From assembly GCA_937926175.1 (NCBI GenBank), contig CALANV010000013.1, positions 248,001 to 312,000 on the forward strand: a stretch of DNA of 64,000 nucleotides. Direction: 5' to 3'. Shown in pieces: positions 17,805-29,020 of the stretch; the first letter of the stretch is position 1, and the number at the start of each line of letters is the position of its first letter. The DNA comes from an uncultured Rhodospirillales bacterium. GTDB taxonomy: Bacteria > Pseudomonadota > Alphaproteobacteria > CACIAM-22H2. Both the position numbers and the translations under genes were made by a program. The notes under the pieces are model-generated. The model did no database searches, had not been told where the DNA came from, and saw only the letters and a program-made list of their open reading frames with translations.

Positions 17805-17820
17805 AAACCGGGAGGCACCC

Positions 17821-19254
17821 ATGGTGCGCAAGGCGCTGCTCGGTAAGAAGATCCGCCGGCTGCGGCAGGACCGCGGACTGACCCAGCAGCAGATGGCGGC
17901 ACGCCTCGGCATCAGCCCGAGCTATCTCAATCTGATCGAGCACGATCAGCGGCCGGTCACGGTTTCGCTCCTGCTGCGGCTCGGCCAGGTCTTCCAGGTC
18001 GATTTGAACGATCTGTCCGAGGAGGACGAGCGCAAGCTCGCCGTCGGCCTGCGCGAGGTCTTCGCCGATGCCAGCCTGAGCGGATTCGAGGTCGGCGTGG
18101 ACGAGCTGCGCGCCCTCGTCGACGCCGCACCGAATGCCGCACGCGGCATCATCGAGCTCTATCGCGCCTATCGCGCCGCGCGCGAGGATGCACAGGCGAT
18201 CGTGCTCGATCTCGCCGGCGGCGGGCCGCCGCGCACGCGCCGTCTGCTCCGTCCGACCGAGGAGGCGCGCGACTTCTTTCACGACCGCACCAACCATTTC
18301 CCGGCGCTCGAAGAAGCGGCCGAGGCGCTGTGGCAGGCGGCGCGGCTCGATCCGGCGGATCCATATCGCGGCCTCGTCGAGCATCTCGCCGCACGACACG
18401 CCATCAGCGTGACGATCATGCCCGCCGATGCGATGGCGGGCGCCGTGCGCCGCTACGATGCGGGCGCGCGGCGGCTTGCGCTGTCGGAGGTGCTGCCGCC
18501 AAGCAGCCGCAACTTCCATCTCGCCTATCAGATCGGCCTCATCGAGACGAAGACAGCGGTGGATCGCATCCTCGCCGATGCCAAGCTGTCGTCGCCGGAG
18601 ACGGAGGCGCTGTGCCGCGTCGGGCTGACCAACTACTTCGCGGGTGCGGTGCTGATGCCGTATGCGCCGTTTCTCGCCGCGGCGCGGGCGGCGCGCTACG
18701 ACATCGAGGTTCTGACGCATCGTTTCGGCGTCTCGTTCGAACAGGCCTGTCACCGTCTGTCGACGCTGCAACGCCCCGGCGACCGCGGCGTGCCGTTCTA
18801 TCTCGTTCGCGTCGACATCGCCGGCAATATCTCGAAGCGCTACTCGGCCGCGGGCTTCCATTTTTCGCGCTTCGGCGGTTCGTGTCCGCGCTGGGTCGTG
18901 CACGAAGCGTTCATGACGCCGGGGCTGATCCGCACCCAAGTGGCCCGACTTCCCGACGGCACCACGTTCTTCTGCATCGCACGCACGCTGGACAAGGGCA
19001 GCGGCTCGTTCCGCGAACCGCGCTCGCAGCTCGCGATCGGCATCGGCTGCGACATTGCTCACGCGCGCGAGCTCGTCTACGCCGACGGCTACGACCTCGA
19101 GCGGCTCGACCGCGTCACCGAGATCGGCGTCGGCTGCCGCCTGTGCGAACGCCTGAACTGCCGCCAGCGGGCGTTTCCGCCGTTGCAGCACCGCCTGATG
19201 ATCGACGAGCAGGTGAAGGGCGTGTCGGCGTATCCGTTCAGCGCCGGAACCTGA
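17821..19254 (+). CDS. RamB/ScfR-type XRE family transcriptional regulator
   Basis: 477 residues. N-terminal helix-turn-helix (about residues 10-65, 'GLTQQQMAARLGISPSYLNLIE'), a central IrrE/ImmA-like region around residues 180-290 that lacks a clear HExxH zinc motif, and a C-terminal DUF2083 domain with cysteines (GCRLCERLNCRQR). This is the architecture of regulators of acetate, propionate and glyoxylate metabolism such as RamB, which sense short-chain acyl-CoA. GGGAGG sits just before the ATG. Divergent transcription from aceA strongly suggests that it controls isocitrate lyase. Confidence 0.88.
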   Translation: MVRKALLGKKIRRLRQDRGLTQQQMAARLGISPSYLNLIEHDQRPVTVSLLLRLGQVFQVDLNDLSEEDERKLAVGLREVFADASLSGFEVGVDELRALVDAAPNAARGIIELYRAYRAAREDAQAIVLDLAGGGPPRTRRLLRPTEEARDFFHDRTNHFPALEEAAEALWQAARLDPADPYRGLVEHLAARHAISVTIMPADAMAGAVRRYDAGARRLALSEVLPPSSRNFHLAYQIGLIETKTAVDRILADAKLSSPETEALCRVGLTNYFAGAVLMPYAPFLAAARAARYDIEVLTHRFGVSFEQACHRLSTLQRPGDRGVPFYLVRVDIAGNISKRYSAAGFHFSRFGGSCPRWVVHEAFMTPGLIRTQVARLPDGTTFFCIARTLDKGSGSFREPRSQLAIGIGCDIAHARELVYADGYDLERLDRVTEIGVGCRLCERLNCRQRAFPPLQHRLMIDEQVKGVSAYPFSAGT

Positions 19255-19329
19255 AATGGATCGCGTCCGGCGCAAGAAGACGGCGCGGGGAGGGCAGGAC
19301 GGCGCGCCACGAGACGCCGCGCGGCGCGG

Positions 19330-19899
19330 CTAAAGCAGTTTCTCCATGACGAGGACGTCGACCCAGCGGCCGTCGAGCTGGCCCTGCTCGTGATACGTTC
19401 CCACCGGCGTGAACCCGACGCGCCGGTAGAGGGCAAGGCCGGCGGCGTTGAACGGGAACGTCGCCAAGACGAGCTTGTGAAACCCCCGCTCGCGCGCGGC
19501 GATGACGAGATGATCCAGCAATCGCCGTCCAATGCCGTGGCCGCGCCAGTCGCGCGCCACATAGACCGAGATATCAGCCACGCTGTCATAGCAGCGGCGG
19601 GGGTTGAAGACGTTGAGACTTGCCCAACCGACGATGCCGACGGCGGCCACGGCAACGAAGACCGGATGACGCGGACTCTTGCCGGCGAGCCATTGCCGGC
19701 GCTCGGCTTCGGTCCTGAGTTCCGTCTCGAGCGTCGCGATGCGATCGAGGATGCCCTCGTTGTAGATCCGCGCGATCGCCGATGCGTCCTCGGCCGTCGC
19801 GGGACGGATGACGATGTCGAGACTGTCGGGGGCCGGCGGGTGCGCCGGCCATGCATTCGGATTCTGCATGTTCGAGTTCTGCATGTTCGGGTTCGGCAT
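19330..19899 (-). CDS. GNAT acetyltransferase, phosphinothricin N-acetyltransferase-like
   Basis: 189 residues. The GNAT fold runs from about residue 28: 'IRPATAEDASAIARIYN', then 'SVADISVYVARDWRGHGIGRRLLDHL' (acetyl-CoA loop R-G-x-G-x-G) and 'LYRRVGFTPVGTYHEQGQLDGRWVDVLVMEK', which matches the Pat subfamily. The first 15 residues are a repeat (MPNPN/MQNSN/MQNPN), giving three in-frame ATGs at 19899, 19884 and 19869; any could be used. Divergent from the LysR gene at 19982. Confidence 0.88.
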   Translation of the reverse strand: MPNPNMQNSNMQNPNAWPAHPPAPDSLDIVIRPATAEDASAIARIYNEGILDRIATLETELRTEAERRQWLAGKSPRHPVFVAVAAVGIVGWASLNVFNPRRCYDSVADISVYVARDWRGHGIGRRLLDHLVIAARERGFHKLVLATFPFNAAGLALYRRVGFTPVGTYHEQGQLDGRWVDVLVMEKLL

Positions 19900-19981
19900 G
19901 TCGGCGCAAGTCTCGCGTCCGGCATGGAATAAGTGAAATGAATTGTTCGGATACAGACGATCAGGATAATTTTGGAATCAA

Positions 19982-20893
19982 ATGGACATTCGACTCGCCC
20001 ATCTGCGCACGCTGCGCGAGGTCGCGCAGCGCGGCAGCTTTTCGAAGGCCGGCGAGGCGCTGCGCCTCAGCCAGCCGGCGGTCAGCCTGCACGTCCGCGA
20101 ACTCGAGCGGGCGTTCGGTCTTTCGCTCCTGGAACGTGTCGGCAAGCGTGCCTTTCCGACGGCAGCGGGCAACGTACTGCTCGCCCACGCGGCGCGCATT
20201 TTCGACGAGATCGACGCGGCGCGGAACGCGCTGTTGGCGATGCGCGGAACGGTTGCCGGCCGGGTGCGGCTCGGCGCCAGCGCGACCGCCAGCATTTATC
20301 TGCTGCCGCCGCTCCTGCGCCGGATAAGGAAGCAGAACCCCGGCGTCGAGCTCGTCGTCGTCACCGGCAACGCCCCGGACATCGTCAAGGCCGTCGTCGA
20401 CAACACGCTCGATCTTGCGGTGGCGACGCTGCCGGCCACGAGTCGGGAGCTCGAGGTCACGCCGTTCTACGCCGACCGGCTCGTCGCGATCGCGCCGCCG
20501 GAACCACGCTGGCGCGGCCGTCGGCACCTGACGCCCGCGGAGCTTGCGGCAATGCCGCTCATCCTCTACGAGCGCGGCGGCGCCATACGCCGCATCATGG
20601 ACGCGTGGTTCGCGCGCGCCGGGCGGGCGCCGAACATCGCCATGGAGCTCGGCAACGCCGAGGCGACGAAGAAGATGGTCGGGGCCGGGCTCGGCTTGTC
20701 GATCGTGTCCGCGGTCGCCGTGCGACGCGAGGTAAGGGAGGGCGAGCTCGTCGCCATTCCGCTCAATCCGCCGCTCGTGCGCGAACTGGGCATCATTCGT
20801 CGCCGCGACAAACCGTCGACGCCGGCGTTCACAGCCGTGTTCACCGTGCTTCACGCCTTCGCGGGGCGTCGCTGTACCCGCGCCGACCGTTGA
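19982..20893 (+). CDS. LysR family transcriptional regulator
   Basis: 303 residues: an N-terminal winged helix-turn-helix ('LRTLREVAQRGSFSKAGEALRLSQPAVSLHVRELE') and a periplasmic-binding-protein-like effector domain. Divergent to the GNAT gene with only about 80 bases between them, so the acetyltransferase gene is the likely target. Effector unknown. Confidence 0.93.
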   Translation: MDIRLAHLRTLREVAQRGSFSKAGEALRLSQPAVSLHVRELERAFGLSLLERVGKRAFPTAAGNVLLAHAARIFDEIDAARNALLAMRGTVAGRVRLGASATASIYLLPPLLRRIRKQNPGVELVVVTGNAPDIVKAVVDNTLDLAVATLPATSRELEVTPFYADRLVAIAPPEPRWRGRRHLTPAELAAMPLILYERGGAIRRIMDAWFARAGRAPNIAMELGNAEATKKMVGAGLGLSIVSAVAVRREVREGELVAIPLNPPLVRELGIIRRRDKPSTPAFTAVFTVLHAFAGRRCTRADR

Positions 20894-20900
20894 CGCGCCG

Positions 20901-23459
<2,559 letters not shown>

Positions 23460-23706
23460 TTGCGTTCGTACGCCGTATCGGCTGTTGCGGTGCGGAATTT
23501 GTCCCGTGGATATCAGCAAAGCGGCTTCAGCGGCAAGGCCCGCTCCGTCCGGACGGCTGCCGGCGGTCGCAAAAATAAAATCAAGTAAAAATCCAAGAAC
23601 AATGAAGTGACAACAGGCAAAGCTATCCCAATGGGTAGTATCGAAGCCGTCATTCGGCCGCTTACGTTCAGCGCGTCCATATCACGGCACAGGAGAAAAC
23701 TTACAT

Positions 23707-24852
23707 ATGGCGAAGACGAAACGCGCGTTCGGAAGCTCGGCGGCGGACGACCTGACGGGGAGCGACCGCGCCGACTGGTTCAACGGCCGCGGCGGCGACG
23801 ACAGGATCACCGGAGCGGGGGGAAATGACTGGCTCTACGGCAGCGGCGGCAACGACACGCTCAACGGCGACGAGGGCGACGACCGGCTGTTCGGCGGCGA
23901 CGGCAACGACCGGCTGGACGGCGGAGCCGGCGACGACCGCCTTCGTGGCGATGACGGCGCCGACACGCTCTTCGGCGGCGATGACGACGACCGCCTCTAC
24001 GGCGGCTCGGGCAACGACGTGCTCTGGGGCGACGGCGAGGCACCCGGCGGCATGGATGGCGACGACCGGCTGTTCGGTAATGGTGGCAACGACCTCATCC
24101 ACGGCGGTTTCGGCAACAACTATGTCGAGGGCGGCGACGGCGACGACGAGATCTACGGCGCGTACGCGTTCTATACGTTCGCCGGCGGCGACAACGAGAT
24201 CCACGGCGGTCGCGGCAACGACCTGATCTACGGCGGGCACGGCAGCGACCTGATCTATGGCGGCCGGGGCAACGACACCATCGTCGGCTTCGAGGGCAAC
24301 GACCGCATCTATGGCGGCGACGGCGACGACCACTTGACGGGCGCGAACGCCGACGCGGCGTGGGGCATCACGATCCTCGACGGCGGCGACGGCAACGACA
24401 CGCTGTCGGGCGGATTCCTGACGCCGATCATGTTCGGCGGCGACGGCGACGATCGCCTCATCGCCGGCCGCTTCAATCAGGGCCTCGGCGAGACGCCGCC
24501 GCCCGATTTCGACGGCGGCGCGGGTTTCGACACGTTCGACCTCAATATGCGTCCCGCTTTCGACTTCACCGGTGAGGAAGGCGCGTACGTGAGAGGCATC
24601 GAGCGCATCGACATGACCAACCCCGATGCGAGCGCCCGCACCGACATCACGCTCGACGCCGACAGCGTGCTTGGCCTGTCGGACGAGACGGACACGCTTC
24701 GGGTCGACGGCGACACCAGCGACCGCGTCGCCCTGCTCGGCGACTGGCAGAACGGCGGCACGGAAACGATCGAGGACGTCACCTATGTCAGCTTCACGCT
24801 CGCGGGTGCCACCGTGCTGATCGATACCGATATCGGCCTGTTCACGGCGTGA
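23707..24852 (+). CDS. RTX (haemolysin-type) calcium-binding repeat protein
   Basis: 381 residues. After about 12 residues the protein is an almost continuous run of GGxGxDxLxG nonapeptides to about residue 260, which fold into a Ca2+-filled beta-roll. The last ~110 residues are a non-repeat C-terminal region of the sort that carries the type I secretion signal. No N-terminal signal peptide. There is no enzymatic domain, so it may be a structural or surface protein. AGGAG precedes the ATG. No ABC exporter, membrane fusion or TolC gene lies in the window. Confidence 0.85.
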   Translation: MAKTKRAFGSSAADDLTGSDRADWFNGRGGDDRITGAGGNDWLYGSGGNDTLNGDEGDDRLFGGDGNDRLDGGAGDDRLRGDDGADTLFGGDDDDRLYGGSGNDVLWGDGEAPGGMDGDDRLFGNGGNDLIHGGFGNNYVEGGDGDDEIYGAYAFYTFAGGDNEIHGGRGNDLIYGGHGSDLIYGGRGNDTIVGFEGNDRIYGGDGDDHLTGANADAAWGITILDGGDGNDTLSGGFLTPIMFGGDGDDRLIAGRFNQGLGETPPPDFDGGAGFDTFDLNMRPAFDFTGEEGAYVRGIERIDMTNPDASARTDITLDADSVLGLSDETDTLRVDGDTSDRVALLGDWQNGGTETIEDVTYVSFTLAGATVLIDTDIGLFTA

Positions 24853-25026
24853 TCGCAGGTCCGCATCGGACGACCTGCAAACCTGCATCATGTGCGGTGC
24901 CCCTCGTCTTCTGCACGCCGACGCGTGTGGCGATACCGACCGGCATCGTCGTTCTGCCCCTGGCGGGGAAAGAGTTAAGAGAGTTAAAGGTGAGGGGCCC
25001 CGCGCCATGACGCAGGCGAACGGACG

Positions 25027-25800
25027 TTAGTCCCAATACGGAGCGCGGCCGTAATAGTCGAACAGGCTCCGCTCATAGTCCCGCTCGACGTTCCGGTTCG
25101 GATTCCACTCCGGGCTGCCGCGCACCTGGGCCTGTGTCAGGTCGAGGTGCACTGTCTCTTCCGTCCAGCTGATGTCCTCGATCCACTGGGGCGAGATCAG
25201 CACCTTCCGCCCGGGAAGCCAGTTCCGCGTGTCCGCGACCATGTAGCGGATCGCCCAAGCGTCGGTATCGACGAGGAATTCCTCGACATGGCCGATGTCG
25301 CCGTCGCACGCATGGATGTAGTAGTGCGTGACGGTATCGGCGCTGCGCAGATGGGGCGCGCTCGCCTCTTCGACCGTTCCGGCACCGATTGCAGCGGGCG
25401 GATTTGCGGTTTCGCTCTCTGTCGTGTCGCCGAGCGGTCCGCGCCGTTCCGGCACGTCGAGCGGCAAAATCCCCTCGCCCCAGTACGGCGCCCATCCGTA
25501 ATGCCTGTAGAGCTGTTCCTCCATCTGCCGCGAAACCGGTTTCGCGAGGTCGACGTCCGGGCTGCTGCGAACCTGATCCTGTGTCAGCCGGACGGGGATT
25601 TCGTTGATGCCGAGATCCGGCTCGCCCAGGACATCCGGCGCGATCAGTACCCGCCGGCCCGGCAGCCATGAACCGGTATCGACGACGGCGTAGCGGACCA
25701 TCCATGTCGCATCGTCGAAATAGATGTCGTCGAGCGCGCCGATCGTGCCGTCGGTCGCGCGCAACGACATGCCGCGCAAATCGGATACGCCGATGAGCAT
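25027..25800 (-). CDS. Protein with two PRC-barrel domains
   Basis: 257 residues built as a duplication. Each half has the PRC-barrel core ('DGTIGALDDIYFDDATWMVRYAVVDTGSWLPGRRVLIAP' and 'DGDIGHVEEFLVDTDAWAIRYMVADTRNWLPGRKVLISP') followed by an 'LTQ(D/A)QVR.SP' motif and a '(H/D)YYGWAPYW'-like end; the halves are joined by an acidic, Ala-rich linker. No signal peptide. PRC barrels bind partner proteins or RNA; the function here is unknown. Confidence 0.85.
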   Translation of the reverse strand: MLIGVSDLRGMSLRATDGTIGALDDIYFDDATWMVRYAVVDTGSWLPGRRVLIAPDVLGEPDLGINEIPVRLTQDQVRSSPDVDLAKPVSRQMEEQLYRHYGWAPYWGEGILPLDVPERRGPLGDTTESETANPPAAIGAGTVEEASAPHLRSADTVTHYYIHACDGDIGHVEEFLVDTDAWAIRYMVADTRNWLPGRKVLISPQWIEDISWTEETVHLDLTQAQVRGSPEWNPNRNVERDYERSLFDYYGRAPYWD

Positions 25801-25925
25801 GGCCCTCTCCCTTGTTGCCGGTCAGGTTCTCAACCGGTGGCAAGGCGATGCGTTCCCGTGCGACGCATGGGTCCAGTGAAGCGCCGCGGAACGGCGGCAG
25901 CGCTCGGGCCGTTGCTGGAGGAATC

Positions 25926-26069
25926 ATGGCCCGCCTCGACGTCCTGCCCGCCCTCGTGTTGGCGGCATTCCCGTCCGTCGTCACGGCGGACCCGTGGCTC
26001 GGGCGGCCGGGGCCGCCGACCGGCGATGCCGGTGGCATGCCGGCGCATCCCGGCACCGCGGACAGATGA
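25926..26069 (+). CDS. Possible 47-residue exported peptide
   Basis: Begins MARLDVLPALVLAAFPSVVTA, a short signal-peptide-like segment, then a Pro/Gly-rich tail. GGAGG (25918-25922) is well placed before the ATG, and the stop is 19 bases before the first KTSC gene, which suggests co-transcription. No homologue recognised; small size keeps this tentative. Confidence 0.4.
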   Translation: MARLDVLPALVLAAFPSVVTADPWLGRPGPPTGDAGGMPAHPGTADR

Positions 26070-26088
26070 TGCGGAACGGAGGTGGCGA

Positions 26089-26355
26089 ATGCGGCGAATC
26101 CCTCTGCGCTCCGTCGTTCTTCGCGCCGTCGGCTACGATCCCGTCACGCGTACGCTCGAAGCCGAGTTCCGGGCCGGCCGCATCTACCGGTATACCGGCG
26201 TCCCGCTGGAGCTTCTCCTGTCGCTGCTCGTTGCTCGCTCGAAGGGGCGGTTCTTCAACATCGCGGTGCGCGATTTCTATCCGTATCAAGAAGTCACGCC
26301 AGACATGGCACGCGACGAAGACGGACGACGGCGCGCGCTCGCCGAAACCGACTGA
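26089..26355 (+). CDS. KTSC domain protein, first of a tandem pair
   Basis: 88 residues, almost all KTSC domain: 'VVLRAVGYDPVTRTLEAEFRAGRIYRYTGVPLELLLSLL..SKGRFFN.AVRDFYPY'. The domain is named after the C-terminal region of a lysyl-tRNA synthetase, where it is fused. Stand-alone copies are common and uncharacterised. GGAGGT lies 5 bases before the ATG. Confidence 0.8.
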   Translation: MRRIPLRSVVLRAVGYDPVTRTLEAEFRAGRIYRYTGVPLELLLSLLVARSKGRFFNIAVRDFYPYQEVTPDMARDEDGRRRALAETD

Positions 26356-26363
26356 CCGGCAGG

Positions 26364-26606
26364 ATGGAGCGCTGGCCCGTCGTATCCTCCACGTTGCGAT
26401 CGGCCGGTTACGATGCGGCGACGCGCACGCTGGAACTCGAATTCACGAGCGACCGGATCTACCGCTACTTCAACGTGCCCCCGGACATATTCGCGGCGCT
26501 GATGTCGGTGCCATCCAAGGGCTATTTCTACAATGTGGCGATCCGTGACTTCTATCCACACGCGGAAGTCGTGGAAGGCCGGCTCGGCACAGTCAAATAC
26601 CCCTGA
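26364..26606 (+). CDS. KTSC domain protein, second of a tandem pair
   Basis: 80 residues: 'VVSSTLRSAGYDAATRTLELEFTSDRIYRYFNVP', then 'SKGYFYNVAIRDFYPH'. It starts 8 bases after the stop of the first KTSC gene, in another frame, with CAGG just before its ATG. The two proteins are clearly paralogous, so this is a local duplication that has since diverged. Confidence 0.8.
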   Translation: MERWPVVSSTLRSAGYDAATRTLELEFTSDRIYRYFNVPPDIFAALMSVPSKGYFYNVAIRDFYPHAEVVEGRLGTVKYP

Positions 26607-26699
26607 CGACAACGGTGCGGCGGGCAGATTTCCAGGCAGTCCGGGCGCATCGTCTTTAACGCCGTGTTCATCTTCCGAAACGATACTGCGGGACAACCG

Positions 26700-27566
26700 A
26701 TGTCCCCGATTCCGCCCGTCCGACCCCATGCCGCCACGACTGCGTCGGCGGAGATACGCGGCGCCATTCGCGAGGCGAGCGCGCGCACGGGCGTATCGTT
26801 CGATTATCTGGCCAACCAGGCGCAACAGGAAAGCGGATTCAGGCCTGACGCGCGGGCGAAGACGAGCAGCGCGGCGGGCCTTTACCAGTTCATCGAATCG
26901 ACCTGGCTTTCGCTCGTGCGCGAGCACGGCGCCAAGTACGGGCTGGACGAGTTCGCCCGCGCGATCACGCCGACCGGCAACGGCGGCGTACACGTCGCCG
27001 ATCCCGAGCTGCGCGCGCGTATCCTCGCGCTGCGTGACGACCCGCGCATCGCCGCCACCATGGCAGCCGAGTATGCGCGCGACAACCAGGCACGGCTCGC
27101 ACGCGCACTGGGACGGGAGATCGGCGCGACCGACCTCTACCTCGCGCACTTCCTCGGACCGAATGGTGCGATCAGGCTGCTCGGGACGATGCGCAACGAG
27201 CCGGACCGGCCCGCGGCAGAGCTTCTGCCCGAGGCGGCGGCCGCCAATCGCAGCGTCTTCTTCGAACCGGACGGCCGACCGCTGAGCGTGCGGGAGATCT
27301 ACGACCGTTTCGCCGCGAAATTCGATCCCGGACGGATCGATACTGCGACAGGCGGCGCGCGGAGCGAGCCATCGTCAAGCCCCAAGGACTTCGGCGAGAC
27401 GCGTGCGCTCGAGGCGGTGCTGCGGCGGACGGCGCTGGCGGCCGTCTCGGGCAACATTCTGTCGCCGACGGTGATCGCCGCACTTGCCGCACTGGACGTG
27501 CCGGAGACGGCGTCCGACGGACGCGAATCGTCCCGTTCCCGCATCACATCCGACGACAGCCGCTGA
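26700..27566 (+). CDS. Lytic transglycosylase (SLT domain)
   Basis: About 288 residues. The SLT lysozyme-like fold starts near residue 25; the catalytic Glu is in QQESGF (about Glu44), followed by 'TSSAAGLYQFIESTWLSLV' and 'YLAHFLGPNGAIRLL'. It cleaves peptidoglycan glycan strands. No signal peptide is visible, which in alphaproteobacteria is seen in flagellar or phage-like transglycosylases. The C-terminal 100 residues are disordered. A GTG at 26664 could add 12 residues. It lies about 90 bases downstream of the KTSC pair. Confidence 0.85.
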   Translation: MSPIPPVRPHAATTASAEIRGAIREASARTGVSFDYLANQAQQESGFRPDARAKTSSAAGLYQFIESTWLSLVREHGAKYGLDEFARAITPTGNGGVHVADPELRARILALRDDPRIAATMAAEYARDNQARLARALGREIGATDLYLAHFLGPNGAIRLLGTMRNEPDRPAAELLPEAAAANRSVFFEPDGRPLSVREIYDRFAAKFDPGRIDTATGGARSEPSSSPKDFGETRALEAVLRRTALAAVSGNILSPTVIAALAALDVPETASDGRESSRSRITSDDSR

Positions 27567-27812
27567 ACCCGACAACCGGCGTGGCCACCGACTTGGTGAA
27601 AGGCGGTCGCGTGCGCGAGCAAAGCTGCAAGCGGGCATACACGCATAGCAGTGGCACGCATAGCGGTGGTACCCGAGGGTGCACCGGACGGACGTCGCTC
27701 GCCGCCTAGTCTCGCGGTGATTCAATCTGGTTCGGCAGGTCCGGCTGCCGGAAAAGAAGTGAGAGATTCGGCCGTCGGCGCCGGTCAGGCGGCGACGAAC
27801 GAGGCTGGCCGG

Positions 27813-28247
27813 TCAGCCGTCGTCGCTATCCAATCCGGATTCGAGCGCGCGGATGATGGCGGCTTCGAGTTCCTCGGGCATGACGGGTTTCAGCAGATAG
27901 CCGCTCGGATTGATCGCGCGGATCCGTGCGGACGTCTCCGGATCGCCGAATCCGGTCACGAAGATGATCGGCGTTGCGATGCGACGCGCTCGCAGCTCGC
28001 GCGCGGTCTCGATACCGTCCATGCCGTCCTTGAGATTGACGTCCATCAGGACGACGTCCGGCCCGCTCTCGGCTGCCTGCCGAAGCGCTGCCGCGCCGCT
28101 CGATACGATGCCGCAAACCTGGAACCCAGCCGCCTCCAGCGACAGACTCATGTCCCACGCGATCATCGCGTCGTCCTCGACGATGAGAACGCGCGGTGAT
28201 TCCTTGGACGTCCCCGCGCGACGGGCAGGTTCATGTTTTTCAGACAC
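27813..28247 (-). CDS. Stand-alone response regulator receiver protein
   Basis: 144 residues, a single CheY-like receiver with no output domain. The acidic pocket is in LIVEDDAMIAWD, the phospho-acceptor Asp in VVLMDVNL, the switch Thr in FVTGFGD and the Lys in YLLKPV, so all phosphotransfer residues are present. A likely partner is the HisKA_2 protein encoded about 770 bases away on the other strand. Confidence 0.92.
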   Translation of the reverse strand: MSEKHEPARRAGTSKESPRVLIVEDDAMIAWDMSLSLEAAGFQVCGIVSSGAAALRQAAESGPDVVLMDVNLKDGMDGIETARELRARRIATPIIFVTGFGDPETSARIRAINPSGYLLKPVMPEELEAAIIRALESGLDSDDG

Positions 28248-29020
28248 GTAGCGAGGGTCGTTGTTAATGGATCAGCCGTGCAGTGGGGGCGAGCAAAGTT
28301 ATCCCGGTCGAGCTAAAACGCAACACGATTCTGCCGCACCTGCATCGCTTCTGCGCCCGAAACAGCAGCATCCTGCCTGCATTTCTGAACCTGCGTTAAT
28401 GTCGCAGGCATGTTCATGATGCGGCGAAAACGGGGCATCTGCCCGCAAGCCGATCGTTCGGACGTTAACCGACCGGTGGTCTGATGCCGGGGTGCCACGC
28501 CGAAACACGAGACCGGAGCCGGTGCTGCTGCGGATTCCGGCACGCCACGCGCACGGTGAGATGAGATGTGCTTCGGGTGCGGCTGGCGGATGCCATGCCT
28601 ACCGTAATGGCGCGCTGCGCGTGGCGACGGTCGCCATACGTTGCAACAGCCGCACCGCTCGTACCTCCACGCTCACAACCCGAAGGCGATACGCCTTGTG
28701 AGGACAGCGGTGGCAGGGAACACCTTCGTGCAATCGGGCGTTTGCGCGTGTGGGTGTCGCGGACACAATGTCAGATGCAATGTCGGCCGCATCGACGCAA
28801 GCTTGCAGCGCGTGGCGGCGAAACGGCGTGCTGCTACCAAGCATGTATGACGGAAATTCGGCCTGTCACGATTCGGCACTGATTCCACGATCCGGCACTG
28901 ATTCATTGAGCAGATGATCACCGGCGCCGGACGGACCTGGGCAACAGGCATGCGCCAGGCGATGGAAGGCGATTCGCGCCGCGTGCGGCGTTCGGATATG
29001 CAACGAGATGGACGAAGGAA
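28248..29020. other. Intergenic region between divergent signalling genes
   Basis: About 770 bases between the receiver gene (leftward) and the HisKA_2 gene (rightward). It has lower GC in its left 250 bases and should contain two divergent promoters. I found no coding region, tRNA or convincing promoter motif. Confidence 0.4.

Noticed and set aside
17728..19275. 515-codon minus-strand frame covering the RamB-type regulator
   Set aside because: Exactly mirrors the regulator gene on the other strand; composition is Arg/Ala/Asp-rich with no recognisable motif.
24855..24878. Terminator after the first RTX gene
   Set aside because: GCAGGTC/GACCTGC can pair, but no T-tract follows and the loop is long.
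23701..25008. 435-codon frame antisense to the RTX gene with Val/Ala repeats
   Set aside because: Its regular repeats are the antisense reading of the RTX nonapeptides, not a separate gene.
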